The position numbers were made by a program, and so were the translations under genes. Source: Sulfurisphaera ohwakuensis (GTDB taxonomy: Archaea > Thermoproteota > Thermoprotei_A > Sulfolobales > Sulfolobaceae). From it: a stretch of 64,000 nucleotides of DNA. Below are positions 1 through 8,293 of this stretch, piece after piece (within the stretch, counting starts at the first letter, position 1; each line of letters opens with the position of its first letter). Below the pieces are notes generated by a model that saw nothing but the letters and a program-made list of their open reading frames with translations, searched no databases and was not told the origin of the DNA. Location: NCBI RefSeq assembly GCF_009729055.1, contig NZ_CP045484.1:2614872-2678871 (forward strand), given 5' to 3'.

Positions 1-231
1 CTTTCTCTTTATCTCTATCATCTTCATCTGAGTTACTCTCATGAGAGATACTCTAATACGATTTATAAATATGTAGCAATCGGCAACATGTTTACTAAGT
101 TGGATCCTACATATATGAAGTATTTTACTGTGCCTTGGTACGTTAATTTATGGCCTGAGTTTTTAGTAATTGGCTTAGTACTATCGGGAGTATCGATATA
201 CATCTGGATTAGGTTATGGGTCATAAGATAA
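1..231 (+). pseudogene. C-terminal remnant of small membrane protein (LWPE family)
   Basis: The last ~45 codons read TVPWYVNLWPEFLVIGLV and then a hydrophobic helix ending in WVIR before the stop at 229-231. This matches the C-terminus of the intact paralogue at 2398-2784 (PPWYANLWPE followed by one membrane helix and a basic tail). Upstream the frame meets a stop near 75 and no start is visible, so the copy is broken or cut by the window edge. The family is not one I can name. The architecture is an N-terminal membrane helix, an extracytoplasmic stretch and a C-terminal helix. Confidence 0.55.
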
Positions 232-296
232 CCCATTATGAATACGCTCTCTTTTCTAGCTCCAAATCTTAGAGGAAAAACTTGTAAAATTCTTCT

Positions 297-650
297 TTAT
301 GAAATAAGGCTATCTTTCTAACATCAGTCAGTGTTGTACTCTTAGGTCTAAGTTTTTTACTTGTGTTCGATAGACCCTACAGTTTGTGTTACTAGAAAAT
401 ATAACTACTAAATTTACTCGCCTAGAAGAAATGGTAAGAGAAGAAAATTACCAGAATATTAAATTTACTTCGCCTCTGGAATTAACTCAGAAAATATCTA
501 ATGATGAGAGCTATTACCACAAAACACTATATACTCTTCATTAAGAAATTGTTTTACCCCTTGTACGAAATCTATACCAATTAAGATAATTCCTACACCA
601 CGGTACACTAATTAATAGCTGGATACACTGAGTATTTGTTTTGCTGCTCT
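297..650 (+). pseudogene. Heavily decayed LWPE-family membrane protein copy
   Basis: Around 318-380 one frame reads FLTSVSVVLLGLSFLLVFDRP, the N-terminal helix of the family (compare VVFLGLSFYLHSIDHP in the gene at 7470-7787). A degraded TPRYTN segment near 597-615 corresponds to the PPWYAN motif. Several stops and frameshifts separate the two parts, so this is a relic. Confidence 0.4.
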
Positions 651-828
651 AGTTATAGACTAGATAAAGAGATCTATCATGATTTGTTACATAAGAAGTG
701 GTATGACTACAAATTTCGCTCGTTTAAAGTCCAGTAGATAATGAGTATATCCTATCCTTAGCACCTTAAAAGCTATACTTTATCTTTGGATCAGATTTAT
801 AAGTCCAAGTTCATAACCAGTCTAATAA

Positions 829-1110
829 AAGGTTCACTGCTATACTTATAGTTTCTGTAGTTATAATAGCGATAGGAGTTTACTTATTTATGATAGATAA
901 ACCTACTATCATTCATCCTCCTAAAATACCAGTAGCACCATTTAATAAGTCGATAATTAATTATGGTGGCCCACCGGCTGGTACAGTTCTCCAATCCCGC
1001 CACCTTGGTACGCAAACTCCTGGCCAGAAACAGTTGCAGTAGGAATAATACTCCTAATATCGGCCCTTTCAGTAAGACGTAATTCGCAAACACTATACAG
1101 CATACTTTAG
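829..1110 (+). pseudogene. Frameshifted LWPE-family membrane protein copy
   Basis: The first part gives an N-terminal helix (AILIVSVVIIAIGVYLF) followed by MIDKPTIIHPPKIPVAP. The second part, in another frame, gives PPPWYANSWPETVAVGIILL and a basic tail, stopping at 1108-1110. A single frameshift close to 990 would join them, and no canonical start is visible. It is the third copy of this family within 1.2 kb. Confidence 0.5.
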
Positions 1111-1241
1111 CTTCTCAGTTTCAGGATATTGATATTGGTATTCCTGCAGATGTACAGTTAGCTGAAAATGTAGTTAGGTACCCGGATAACGTACCGGGAG
1201 TTGAAGGTGTATGGATATATGAAGATGATGAAGATCTGTAA
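1087..1241 (+). pseudogene. Acidic C-terminal gene fragment, unknown family
   Basis: The frame is open from about 1084 to the stop at 1239-1241. It encodes an acidic, soluble-looking tail with QFQDIDIGIPADVQLAENV and later EGVWIYEDDEDL. There is no start codon, and the 5' side runs into the preceding pseudogene, so it looks like the 3' end of a lost gene. I do not recognise it. Confidence 0.3.
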
Positions 1242-1272
1242 AAAGATATAAAACCGTTTTTTATTTTATATT

Positions 1273-1671
1273 ATGGGACACAGGTATACGGGATATGGAT
1301 ACGTAGTCCAGTTTTGGGCAGTAAAGGATTTTAAGCCCAAACCAAAGGAGTTCTTTATAAAGGTTCGCAGACTAACCGCTGTCCCATCCTTTAGGACATT
1401 TAGCCTTCAACCCGGGAAATATGTAGGAGGGAAAAGCAGTATAAAGTTTCGGCTACGTAAAAAACCTCTTATACCCCATCACGGAACAATATATCCAATA
1501 TACTTATATGTGTCATTAAGAATCAAGGATGTGCCATTAAGGCTTATAATAGGAAGGAAAAGTGGTATTTGTATTATAACAAGACGGGAAAATGTGAAAC
1601 CGGAATTTTTGCAAAAGCATAAAGAGATCCCGACAATATATTTTGCTATTTTTAAAGACGATAAACCCTGA
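1273..1671 (+). CDS. Hypothetical basic soluble protein, 132 aa
   Basis: The start ATG follows an AT-rich stretch (TTTTATTTTATATT) that could serve as TATA box for a leaderless transcript, the usual Sulfolobales arrangement. The protein is rich in Lys/Arg, has no membrane helix or signal peptide and shows alternating beta-prone segments. I recognise no motif. The stop is followed within 15 nt by the repeated CACACTCTTTTTT element found after several genes in this region. Its sequence is unlike the surrounding membrane proteins. Confidence 0.5.
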   Translation: MGHRYTGYGYVVQFWAVKDFKPKPKEFFIKVRRLTAVPSFRTFSLQPGKYVGGKSSIKFRLRKKPLIPHHGTIYPIYLYVSLRIKDVPLRLIIGRKSGICIITRRENVKPEFLQKHKEIPTIYFAIFKDDKP

Positions 1672-1842
1672 ACCGGCCATTAATAAACCCACACTCTTTT
1701 TTCACTCTAAATATAGTTGCAGTACAGGCTTTAGCGATGTTCTTATACTATTATTACGGAATACCGTTAAGTACTTCTCTAAGTCCGTATAACGCATTCC
1801 TAATTCCGTAAAAGATAAATCCTTTTTTTCTTATTATTTTGT

Positions 1843-2151
1843 ATGGGTTTGGTACAACGTTTGTGGTTTAGGGTACCGGTCTATTTCGGTATCTTCTTCC
1901 TATCTTGGGGAATAGAAGCATTATATCTTAAATTTATGAATAATGAGTTGGCGTATAATTTAGGTATTTTTGTCTTAGGTGCATATGTTCCTGCTTTGGT
2001 CTCGTTCGCCTCCACACTATACTTCATGAAAAGGGGATATTTAGAAGGGCCTATTGTATTAAGCGTATTGAATTTAATTTTCGGTGAACTACTTTACTTT
2101 CTTTTTCTTAATCGGGATGGCTGTAGGCACGGGCATGGGTTAGACTGTTAA
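1843..2151 (+). CDS. Small membrane protein, 102 aa
   Basis: Three hydrophobic stretches are visible (about residues 10-27, 40-60 and 68-90), and the C-terminus is short and polar with Cys/His (DGCRHGHGLDC). It is probably an integral membrane protein. The start sits 14 nt after a T-rich run. The stop is followed by the AATAAAGTCACACTCTTTTTT-type element. No family is recognised. Confidence 0.45.
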   Translation: MGLVQRLWFRVPVYFGIFFLSWGIEALYLKFMNNELAYNLGIFVLGAYVPALVSFASTLYFMKRGYLEGPIVLSVLNLIFGELLYFLFLNRDGCRHGHGLDC

Positions 2152-2172
2152 TAAAGTCACACTCTTTTTTAG
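2150..2172 (+). repeat. Repeated gene-end element (AAAGTCACACTCTTTTTT)
   Basis: A stop-proximal motif close to AATAAAGTCACACTCTTT plus a T run occurs here and, with variation, at about 1682-1703, 2886-2905 and 3219-3235. On the minus strand it occurs at about 5848-5876 and 7437-7456. It always lies within ~20 nt of a gene's stop codon and often just before the next start. The oligo-T suits an archaeal intrinsic terminator. The conserved CACACT part suggests that gene and flank were duplicated together. Confidence 0.5.
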
Positions 2173-2177
2173 TCTTA

Positions 2178-2358
2178 ATGAAGTTGGCACTACTACTCTT
2201 TCTAACCCTCCTAGTCCTACTTATTGTCTCTAATATATACTTCAAGTAATGATTACTTCACATATAGTGGCTTGAGCATTAAATCTACAGCTCATACTGA
2301 TTTAGCTAGAATAGGAGGGAGTATACAAATAAACTACACAGCATCATCCCTATATTAA
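2178..2358 (+). pseudogene. Frameshifted small secreted/pilin-like protein
   Basis: The ATG at 2178 opens a frame of a short basic start and a strong hydrophobic helix (MKLALLLFLTLLVLLIVSN) that stops after 24 codons. A +1 shift at the stop continues as NDYFTYSGLSIKSTAHTDLA and reaches a second stop at 2356-2358. The pattern of helix followed by a polar Thr/Ser-rich segment fits a small secreted or pilin-like protein disabled by one frameshift. A sequencing error could give the same picture. Confidence 0.4.
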
Positions 2359-2397
2359 GCAAAATCTTTTTTTACCTAATTTTTTAATCTATATTAT

Positions 2398-2784
2398 ATG
2401 AAAAAGCTATTTGTTATCATAGGTTCTATTTTATCTGGTTTGGGGATTTGGCTCAAGTCAATAGACAAATCGTTTTCCCTAACAAAAGTAATAGAGAACG
2501 GAAAAGTAATCGAAATATATTTAACTCCTGAAACGAACGAAGTTGTTAAACCTTCCAAATCTTCCAATGGTGTTTTGAATTTAAGCGTAAGTGTTTCACA
2601 CCCCATAATTTTATATCAATCGCAACCCGTGCCTTCAACAAATGTCACATGTGTTACTGTAACAAGTACAGCAGTTCAACCGCCATGGTATGCTAACCTA
2701 TGGCCTGAAGTCTTAACAATAGGTATAATAATGTTAGGAATTGCGATATTCAGCTGGATTAAACTTAAGGGGCTCAGAAAATAA
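2398..2784 (+). CDS. Small two-helix membrane protein, LWPE family (intact copy)
   Basis: This is the best-preserved member of the local family, 128 aa. An N-terminal helix (residues ~4-22) is followed by an ~80-residue Ser/Thr/Val-rich region predicted to lie outside the cell. The motif PPWYANLWPE (residues ~94-103), a second helix (~105-122) and a basic tail (KLKGLRK) complete it. Paralogues lie at 7470-7787 (intact) and as relics at 1-231, 297-650, 829-1110, ~4690-4760, ~5560-5842 and 7916-8293. I do not know the function. The two anchors around a variable exterior suggest a surface or envelope-associated protein. Confidence 0.55.
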   Translation: MKKLFVIIGSILSGLGIWLKSIDKSFSLTKVIENGKVIEIYLTPETNEVVKPSKSSNGVLNLSVSVSHPIILYQSQPVPSTNVTCVTVTSTAVQPPWYANLWPEVLTIGIIMLGIAIFSWIKLKGLRK

Positions 2785-2929
2785 CCCCTATTAAAATTCT
2801 TTTTTATCGCTTAATGAAGTTAGGACTATCGGAACTTCATGTACAACTTTTATAACTCTGAGACTGGCATAACTACTTTCGGTCTGTAAAAAATAAGTCA
2901 CTTTCTTTTTTTTTTTATCTTTATAAAGT

Positions 2930-3214
2930 TAAAAAGTATAGGTCTATGGTTTCTTGTAGCAGTTTTAATGAGTCTTATAGGTGCCGGAATTATATCGGGT
3001 ATACTTTACGATGTTATTTACAGATATGACTGGCTATAAGTGGATAATACCAAACTTCTTATGGCCTTATCTAATTTTTATCGGTGTTTCGGGTTTAGCA
3101 ATAGTATACAGAGAGAGTGTTAAAAAGGCTATTACAAATCCTATAATCCTTCTTTTGTTAGCGTTTCTTAGGGTATCATTGACGATAATGGTATGGGTTG
3201 CTGTTAATTTTTAA
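2930..3214 (+). pseudogene. Frameshifted four-helix membrane protein (paralogue of 7023-7328)
   Basis: One frame gives KLKSIGLWFLVAVLMSLIGAG without an ATG and stops near 3040. The second half in another frame gives SGLAIVYRESVKKAITNP followed by a hydrophobic helix, ending at 3214. Both halves match the intact minus-strand gene at 7023-7328 almost word for word, so this is a frameshifted duplicate. The 77-aa frame starting at 2981 is only the downstream part. Confidence 0.55.
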
Positions 3215-3439
3215 CCCCTTATAAAGCCACACTCTTAATGTAGCACGTCTCCTCCTTTTTCTCTAACCCTCCTAATCCTATCTGCAGATCTGTTTCTTCA
3301 GTCGTTGCTAATAATTTCCATATGCGTTAAAGGACTGCCTGAAGTACGAAAAACAGATATTTGCCACAAGGAATTTCTATAAACGCGACGTTAGACTATG
3401 TTTGGAAAAAACATAATACTAACTAAATAAGGTATTTTT

Positions 3440-3769
3440 TTGATGAAAATAGGGGTAAGAACCCTCTGGCTTATTATCATTTTTTGTAATACTATTGATT
3501 TGCTTATTAGTTATGGTCTATGGACGGGTTATATTGCAATAACAGGTGGAGCGTTTGAAGCAAATCCCATAGTAAGTATAATTGAGAATAACGGAGTCTT
3601 GGTCCTCCCAGATCTAGTTAGCTTAAAGATCATAGAGTTAAGTATCATATATTGGATTACCAAATTAACTCAAAAAAGGGAAATATTACTTAAAATTGCA
3701 GCACTCATTTCAATCCTGGTTGTTATTTACGAAATCTTCATTTTACCGAGTCTGTCTGCTATTATTTAA
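3440..3769 (+). CDS. Small polytopic membrane protein, 109 aa
   Basis: Three hydrophobic segments (about residues 8-30, 55-72 and 83-105) surround a loop reading GGAFEANPIV. An E/N-N-P loop of this kind after the first helix is seen in DUF5658-like small membrane proteins, so that family is possible but not certain. It stands alone, preceded by a T-run promoter region (AAATAAGGTATTTTTTTG). Confidence 0.45.
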   Translation: MMKIGVRTLWLIIIFCNTIDLLISYGLWTGYIAITGGAFEANPIVSIIENNGVLVLPDLVSLKIIELSIIYWITKLTQKREILLKIAALISILVVIYEIFILPSLSAII

Positions 3770-4479
3770 AGAGAGCCTAATCCATTCTAATAATGTTACT
3801 AATAGGAAAAAATAATACATAATAAGATACTTTGTTCTACGTTAATAATCATTTTGTATCCCCAGAAACATACAACTAGGAAGTAGCTATCGTACATATC
3901 AGTGGTAACGATTAATACTCCATACTATATTACATGGGTCTCCTAACAGCATTAATTGCTATAGGAATAAGATAATAACGGATTATAAGATAGTACACCT
4001 TGCCCTAGCAGTTTTTGTAGTTTGAACAAACACTAAATTCAACAAAACAACTCCATTTACTATGAGGGTTTAAATATATCTTAGAGTTAACGTGAATGTG
4101 ACCACAACAAGTTAAGATTGAATGTTCGATAACAGTTGCGGTTAATAGTCAATTACTGATATAGGCACTACATACTAAAGTCTCTAACAGACTTTGTTTG
4201 CAACAGTGGGAGGTAAAACAGCTCCTTTATGTCTTGTTGAGTCATACTTCCATTATGACAATTAGACTGCAATATTCTTACGTAACTTTTAATCACTTTT
4301 AATTTAGTATCTTTGTTATGATCATGTTTAATAGATTTAGAGAGCAAAACATTCCTAAAATTACTTAGTAAGATGGAGAGAAGAAGTCCTTTAAAGTTTA
4401 AGAAAATATAAACTATATATTAAGTTACATAAACTTGTGATGATAAGATTTTTATTTTTTATTTTAGACTTTTCATTTA
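3770..4479. other. Gene-poor spacer, no recognisable gene
   Basis: This is 710 bp of AT-rich sequence without a credible reading frame above ~40 codons. Scattered short hydrophobic frames suggest more decayed members of the local membrane-protein families, but none can be aligned confidently by eye. A T-run and TATA-like stretch at ~4450-4475 precedes the next gene. Confidence 0.4.
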
Positions 4480-4668
4480 ATGCCCACAGCTACACTTCCA
4501 CCTAACGTCACACCTTATGGGCCAGTGTATTTTCCACAACAAACAGGGATTCAAGAAGGTGTCCTTATCTCATTTATCTTGATCACTATAGCGATAAGCC
4601 TTCTTTCTTTTACACTATTCGATGTATTTCGTAGTATGAAGAAACTTAAGAGAAAACCTAGATTATAA
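4480..4668 (+). CDS. Single-helix small membrane protein, 62 aa
   Basis: A Pro/Thr-rich N-terminus (MPTATLPPNVTPYGPVYF) is followed by one membrane helix (residues ~27-48) and a basic cytoplasmic tail (KKLKRKPRL). By the positive-inside rule the N-terminus is outside. The 69-aa protein at 5098-5307 on the other strand has the same plan, so the two are probably paralogues. Function unknown. Confidence 0.45.
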   Translation: MPTATLPPNVTPYGPVYFPQQTGIQEGVLISFILITIAISLLSFTLFDVFRSMKKLKRKPRL

Positions 4669-5097
4669 AGTCATTTTTATCTTTACTTACCCTTCAAACA
4701 TCAGTAGGTGTTGTACTTTTAAGCCTAAGTTATTCAATGTAGTATAGCAATCTTTAACACATAAGCAGATTTTACCGAACCATATTAAACTGATTCAATG
4801 AATAGTGGTACTACCGAGACCTCATTGTTACAAACAGATAAGGGGTTTAAAGCCTTACGTGTCTTCTTTCTATATAGTATTGCTAAACTGTAAGAACTCA
4901 CAGTAAATTTTTCTATTAACTAAACCAGATAAAGCCGAGACATTGATAAAAAAGACCTAAGAAGTTCAGTATTATAAATCGGAAACATTATTTGTTCTAT
5001 AAAGATAATGAAATATGCTGATTATAATTCATGAAGTAGAAACATTAAAACCAAAACTTCAACGTACTTCCGACTATACCATAGACAGTGACCTTTT
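4669..5097. other. Intergenic region with a decayed LWPE-family fragment
   Basis: At ~4695-4740 a frame reads QTSVGVVLLSLSYS, matching the N-terminal helix of the LWPE family (compare the copy at ~318-380). The remainder is interrupted by stops. Nothing else is recognisable. Confidence 0.35.
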
Positions 5098-5307
5098 TCA
5101 AGATCTTTTGAATAATTTCCTTACAAAAGACTTTAGCTCTGGTGAAAAGTAAAAGGTTAAGAAGAGAAAAAGCAAAGAAGAGAAAAAGATACCTAACGAC
5201 GCTAAGATTGCAGTGATAGGTTCAGAAGTAGGGGTTGGTTGCACAACAGTCTGATTAAAATTAATCTGAGTAAAGTTAGGTGGAATAGTATAAGAGGGCA
5301 AACTCAT
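5098..5307 (-). CDS. Single-helix small membrane protein, 69 aa
   Basis: The plan matches the gene at 4480-4668: a Pro/Thr/Asn-rich outside segment (IPPNFTQINFNQTVVQPTPT), one long hydrophobic helix (~30-52) and a basic tail (VRKLFKRS). The start is followed on the + strand side by an AT-rich stretch suitable for a promoter. The preserved reading frame in an otherwise decayed region suggests it is, or recently was, functional. Confidence 0.4.
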   Translation of the reverse strand: MSLPSYTIPPNFTQINFNQTVVQPTPTSEPITAILASLGIFFSSLLFLFLTFYFSPELKSFVRKLFKRS

Positions 5308-5559
5308 ACAAAAAATATGTAATAAAAAAGTAAATAACTTTATTCATAACCCTTTATAATATACCAAAGCTATACACATAACCCCAAGAGTCCGTTAAAC
5401 CCATACTACTTGTGTTGGATTAAAAGACAACGGAGTTGTAGCGTAAACAGTAGTTTAGGAAACTGTTTTAGATATAATTAAAGACTATGAGTTTATTAAT
5501 TGCCTAACTGCTTAAGTCTCTCTCTGAAGATTTTAATCTCCCATCTACACTATTCCCAG

Positions 5560-5842
5560 AATTATTAAGGCTAGACAGTTATTAGGGTTTCGGATCACAG
5601 ACTATCATACCGTGGTGGAGGAATCGTCTTAATTGATACAGATAGTGCACTTGTGATAAAATAACTTTCTGGTAAAGGAAAATTTGGAATCTGAGGAGGT
5701 TTAGTAATATAGGATATATAATCTATTGGACGCAAGTAAAAACTTAGCCTAAGAGTACAGTACCTATTACAGTTAGAAGAATAGAGCCTTTGCTATTAAA
5801 ATAAAATGACTTTAAAGCCTTTCGTAAGATTGGGATATTCAT
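5560..5842 (-). pseudogene. Decayed LWPE-family membrane protein copy
   Basis: From an ATG at 5842 the frame reads MNIPILRKALKSFYF and then VIGTVLLG before a frameshift into LSFYLRPIDYISYITKPPQI. Near the end PPPRYDSL and SETLITV correspond to PPWYANLWPETL of the intact copies, with in-frame stops. Upstream on the same strand lies the repeated gene-end element and then the left end of the IS at 5888. Confidence 0.45.
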
Positions 5843-5887
5843 TAAGAGTGAAAAAAGAGAGTGAGTTTATAGGGGTTAAAGATTGAG

Positions 5888-7025
5888 TAGCATTTATAGG
5901 AAAATCCTTGCAGTTTAAGGGCACCTTGAAAACTTTTTAAAAATTAACTGACAAAAGTATTGGATGAATACAAACTCATTATTCCAAGCGTATTACAAAG
6001 CACTTCAAGAAGCATTACAACAAATATTCACAACCTTGACTAGCTTGAGAAAAGACACACTAGCAAAACTAGTACTTGGAGGAGTAATGGGTGGAACAGC
6101 AACAGAAATAGCCCAAGCAACGGGCATGGACTACGAGACAGTACTAAAAAACCTTAACAAACTAGCAAACTGATCAAAATAGTAAAAGAGATAGTAAAAG
6201 ACCACCCAGTATAACTAATAATAGATGACACACATGATCACAAACAACACGCACTACCAGTATCAAGAAACGGAGCACAAGTCTTTTACTGCAGAGAACA
6301 CAAAAGATACGAACCAACAATACAACTACTCATAATAGCAATAAAAGACTTAAAAACAAACGAGACCTACATAGTAACAATAATACCCTACATACCACAA
6401 AAGGTTGTTGAGATATTAAGGGAGAGGGGAGAGGAGGTTGAGTTCAAGACAAAGATACAAGAATACTTGGAAACATTGCCAATTCTCGAGAAGGAGTTTA
6501 ATGTTGTGTGCAAGGTTTTTGATTCTTGGTATGTTAATTCTAAAACTCTCTTGGATGATACCGTCGGGGAACTCAAGGCCAACTCACGAGTCGCCGAGGG
6601 TGGTAGGCTTGTGCCAGTTGGCGAGTTCCCCGAGGGGGAATACCTAGTTGAGTATTTAGGTATTCCCATAAAATTACTTGTAATAGATGATTATAAGGGT
6701 TTTGGAAGGAGGTACTTCTTCTCCACAAACGTTAATGATACTGCTGAGGATCTCATAACTGCGTGGGAGAATCGTTGGGATATTGAGGTTTTGATTAGGG
6801 AGCTCAAAGCCTTGGGATTGGAGAAAGGTTCTTTCCTCACCTGGGTTAGGAATAAGGGGTTTATAACCCTTAAGGCTCTCTCCTTACTCTTGGTACTCTT
6901 GTTTAAGTATTCCCTTGGTTTGTATTTGGGTGCCAAGAGGATAGCAAGGGTGATAAAAAGTATTTATCAATCTTTGGGCGGGATTAAGAAACTTTTTAAG
7001 AGAAGGAAAAAGACGTAAAATGCTA
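5888..7025 (+). mobile_element. Degenerate insertion sequence (DDE, IS4-like) with 6-bp target duplication
   Basis: The ends are short inverted repeats TAGCATTT (5888-5895) and AAATGCTA (7018-7025). They are flanked by direct repeats ATTGAG at 5882-5887 and 7026-7031, taken as the target-site duplication. The element is ~1.14 kb and carries a broken transposase. Removing it restores the last codon and the stop of the membrane gene at 7023-7328, whose present stop codon is supplied by the IS end. A related 3' fragment lies at 40881-41250. Confidence 0.7.
5964..7018 (+). pseudogene. Transposase, DDE (IS4-like), disrupted
   Basis: The N-terminal 69 codons are open (MNTNSLFQAYYKALQEALQQ and a helix-turn-helix-like segment, TATEIAQATGMDYETVLKNL). 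A frameshift near 6172 and an in-frame TAA near 6212 interrupt the gene. The rest runs to 7018 and contains IIDDTHDHK (first catalytic Asp), VFDSWY (second Asp) and WENRWDIEVLIRELK. The last fits the Y/W-(2)-R-(3)-E-(6)-K signature of the IS4 group. The C-terminus is basic (KKLFKRRKKT). Two lesions make it non-autonomous. Confidence 0.75.
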
Positions 7026-7328
7026 ATTGAGCTCAACAAACAACATACTTACTAATGATTCAAGAAACGCTAAAGCTAACAAAAGAAGGATTATAGGATT
7101 TGTAATAGCCTTTTTAACACTCTCTCTGTATACTATTGCTAAACCCGATAAACCGGCTAAACCAGAAAAAAGCAAAAAGGGCCATGTTGCTTGCCATATA
7201 TTCCTTGACACAAAGAAAACAGTACAAATTCCCGAGTTGCTTGTTACCCACTCACCTAACATACCAGAACTTACAAGACCTATTAAAACTGCTACAAGAA
7301 ACCATAGACATATACTTTTTAACTTCAT
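7023..7328 (-). CDS. Small polytopic membrane protein, 101 aa
   Basis: The start ATG is at 7328. Hydrophobic segments lie at residues ~5-25, ~45-65 and ~78-97, with the cytoplasmic-looking loop VYRESVKKAITNP between the last two. A frameshifted paralogue lies at 2930-3214. The stop codon lies inside the terminal repeat of the neighbouring IS; without the insertion the protein would end one residue later. The effect on function is probably small. Confidence 0.5.
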   Translation of the reverse strand: MKLKSICLWFLVAVLIGLVSSGMLGEWVTSNSGICTVFFVSRNIWQATWPFLLFSGLAGLSGLAIVYRESVKKAITNPIILLLLALAFLESLVSMLFVELN

Positions 7329-7469
7329 AAAGATAAAAAAGAGAAAGACTTATTTTTTACAGACCGAGAGTAGTTACGCCAGACTCAGTGGTATAAAACT
7401 TCTATGTGATACTTCAATCACCGGTGCACATTAGTAATAAAAAGAGTGTGACTTTATTAATGGTCAGGT

Positions 7470-7787
7470 TTAGGGCTTACGCCTTATTAGTAGAATAACC
7501 GATATTAGGAGTAGTATTATCCCGGCTTCTAGTGTTTCGGGCCAGAGGTTTGCATAAAAAGGTGGATGTTGTATAGTTTCTATCGGTTTCGGTTTAATCT
7601 TATAAATAGACGCCGTATAGTTACTAACAATAAACGTACTAACTATATAAAGAGGTATAGTAAATGTTTGATTTATCCTTAGAGGTATACTAGGTGCTTG
7701 ATGAGCCACATTTAGCTTAGTTATAGGATGATCTATAGAATGTAGATAGAACGACAACCCGAGAAAGACTACAGCTATCGTTATCAT
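7470..7787 (-). CDS. Small two-helix membrane protein, LWPE family
   Basis: This is 105 aa: an N-terminal helix (~1-18) reading MITIAVVFLGLSFYLHSIDH, a Thr/Pro/Ser-rich exterior segment, PPFYANLWPETL (~75-86), a second helix and a basic tail (LIRRKP). The in-frame codons upstream include a stop (ATGAGGAAAAATTAG), so the present start may be an internal Met replacing an older one. It is paralogous to 2398-2784. The gene-end element is found just downstream (~7437-7456, minus strand). Confidence 0.5.
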   Translation of the reverse strand: MITIAVVFLGLSFYLHSIDHPITKLNVAHQAPSIPLRINQTFTIPLYIVSTFIVSNYTASIYKIKPKPIETIQHPPFYANLWPETLEAGIILLLISVILLIRRKP

Positions 7788-7915
7788 TAAAACCGAAAAC
7801 TAATTTTTCCTCATTTAAAGAAAAAAGAAAATTGACTTTTAAAAATTTATTCACTAATAGTATTGGACTCCTTGAGTCCCTGAACCGAATGTTAGTACAA
7901 CAAATGCAATCCCAA

Positions 7916-8293
7916 TTAATGGTCAGATTTAGATCTTACTAATAATGTGACAAAAGCACCAAGTAGTGCTAAACCTAAAGCCAAAAACGGGATCCATAAG
8001 GAGGTATACCATGGAGGTGAAACTATTTTTCTTTGTATATTATTTCTGTAGCATTAACTTGGACATGATATTGCGGTGGCTTCGGTCCGGTAAAAAGCAA
8101 TTCGATTTCACTCCACAGTACATAATATGACTTTAAAATGTTTCCGTAGGTTAAAGATACATTACTTGACTTAACTACTACTACTTCTATACCCGGCGGA
8201 GATACAGTAGTATTTTCAACAATCGGTTTAGTTTCAACATATATTACCACATCTAGGAGAACTAAAAGATGATAGAAAGAAATCACGTTGCCT
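7916..8293 (-). pseudogene. LWPE-family membrane protein truncated by CRISPR array A
   Basis: The 3' part reads SPPWYTSLWIPFLALGLALL and ends KSDH at 7916. The upstream part (FYHLLVLLDVVIYVETKPIV to EIIYKEK) is in another frame, so one frameshift lies near 8030. At its 5' side the frame runs straight into the most distal CRISPR repeat, so any frame beginning at 8325 has an N-terminus made of repeat sequence. The array end therefore abuts, or has overwritten, the start of this gene. Confidence 0.5.

Noticed and set aside
7027-7434. Plus-strand frame of 135 aa (and 7136-7330)
   Set aside because: Antisense to the membrane-protein gene at 7023-7328, which has a paralogue and good hydrophobic pattern.
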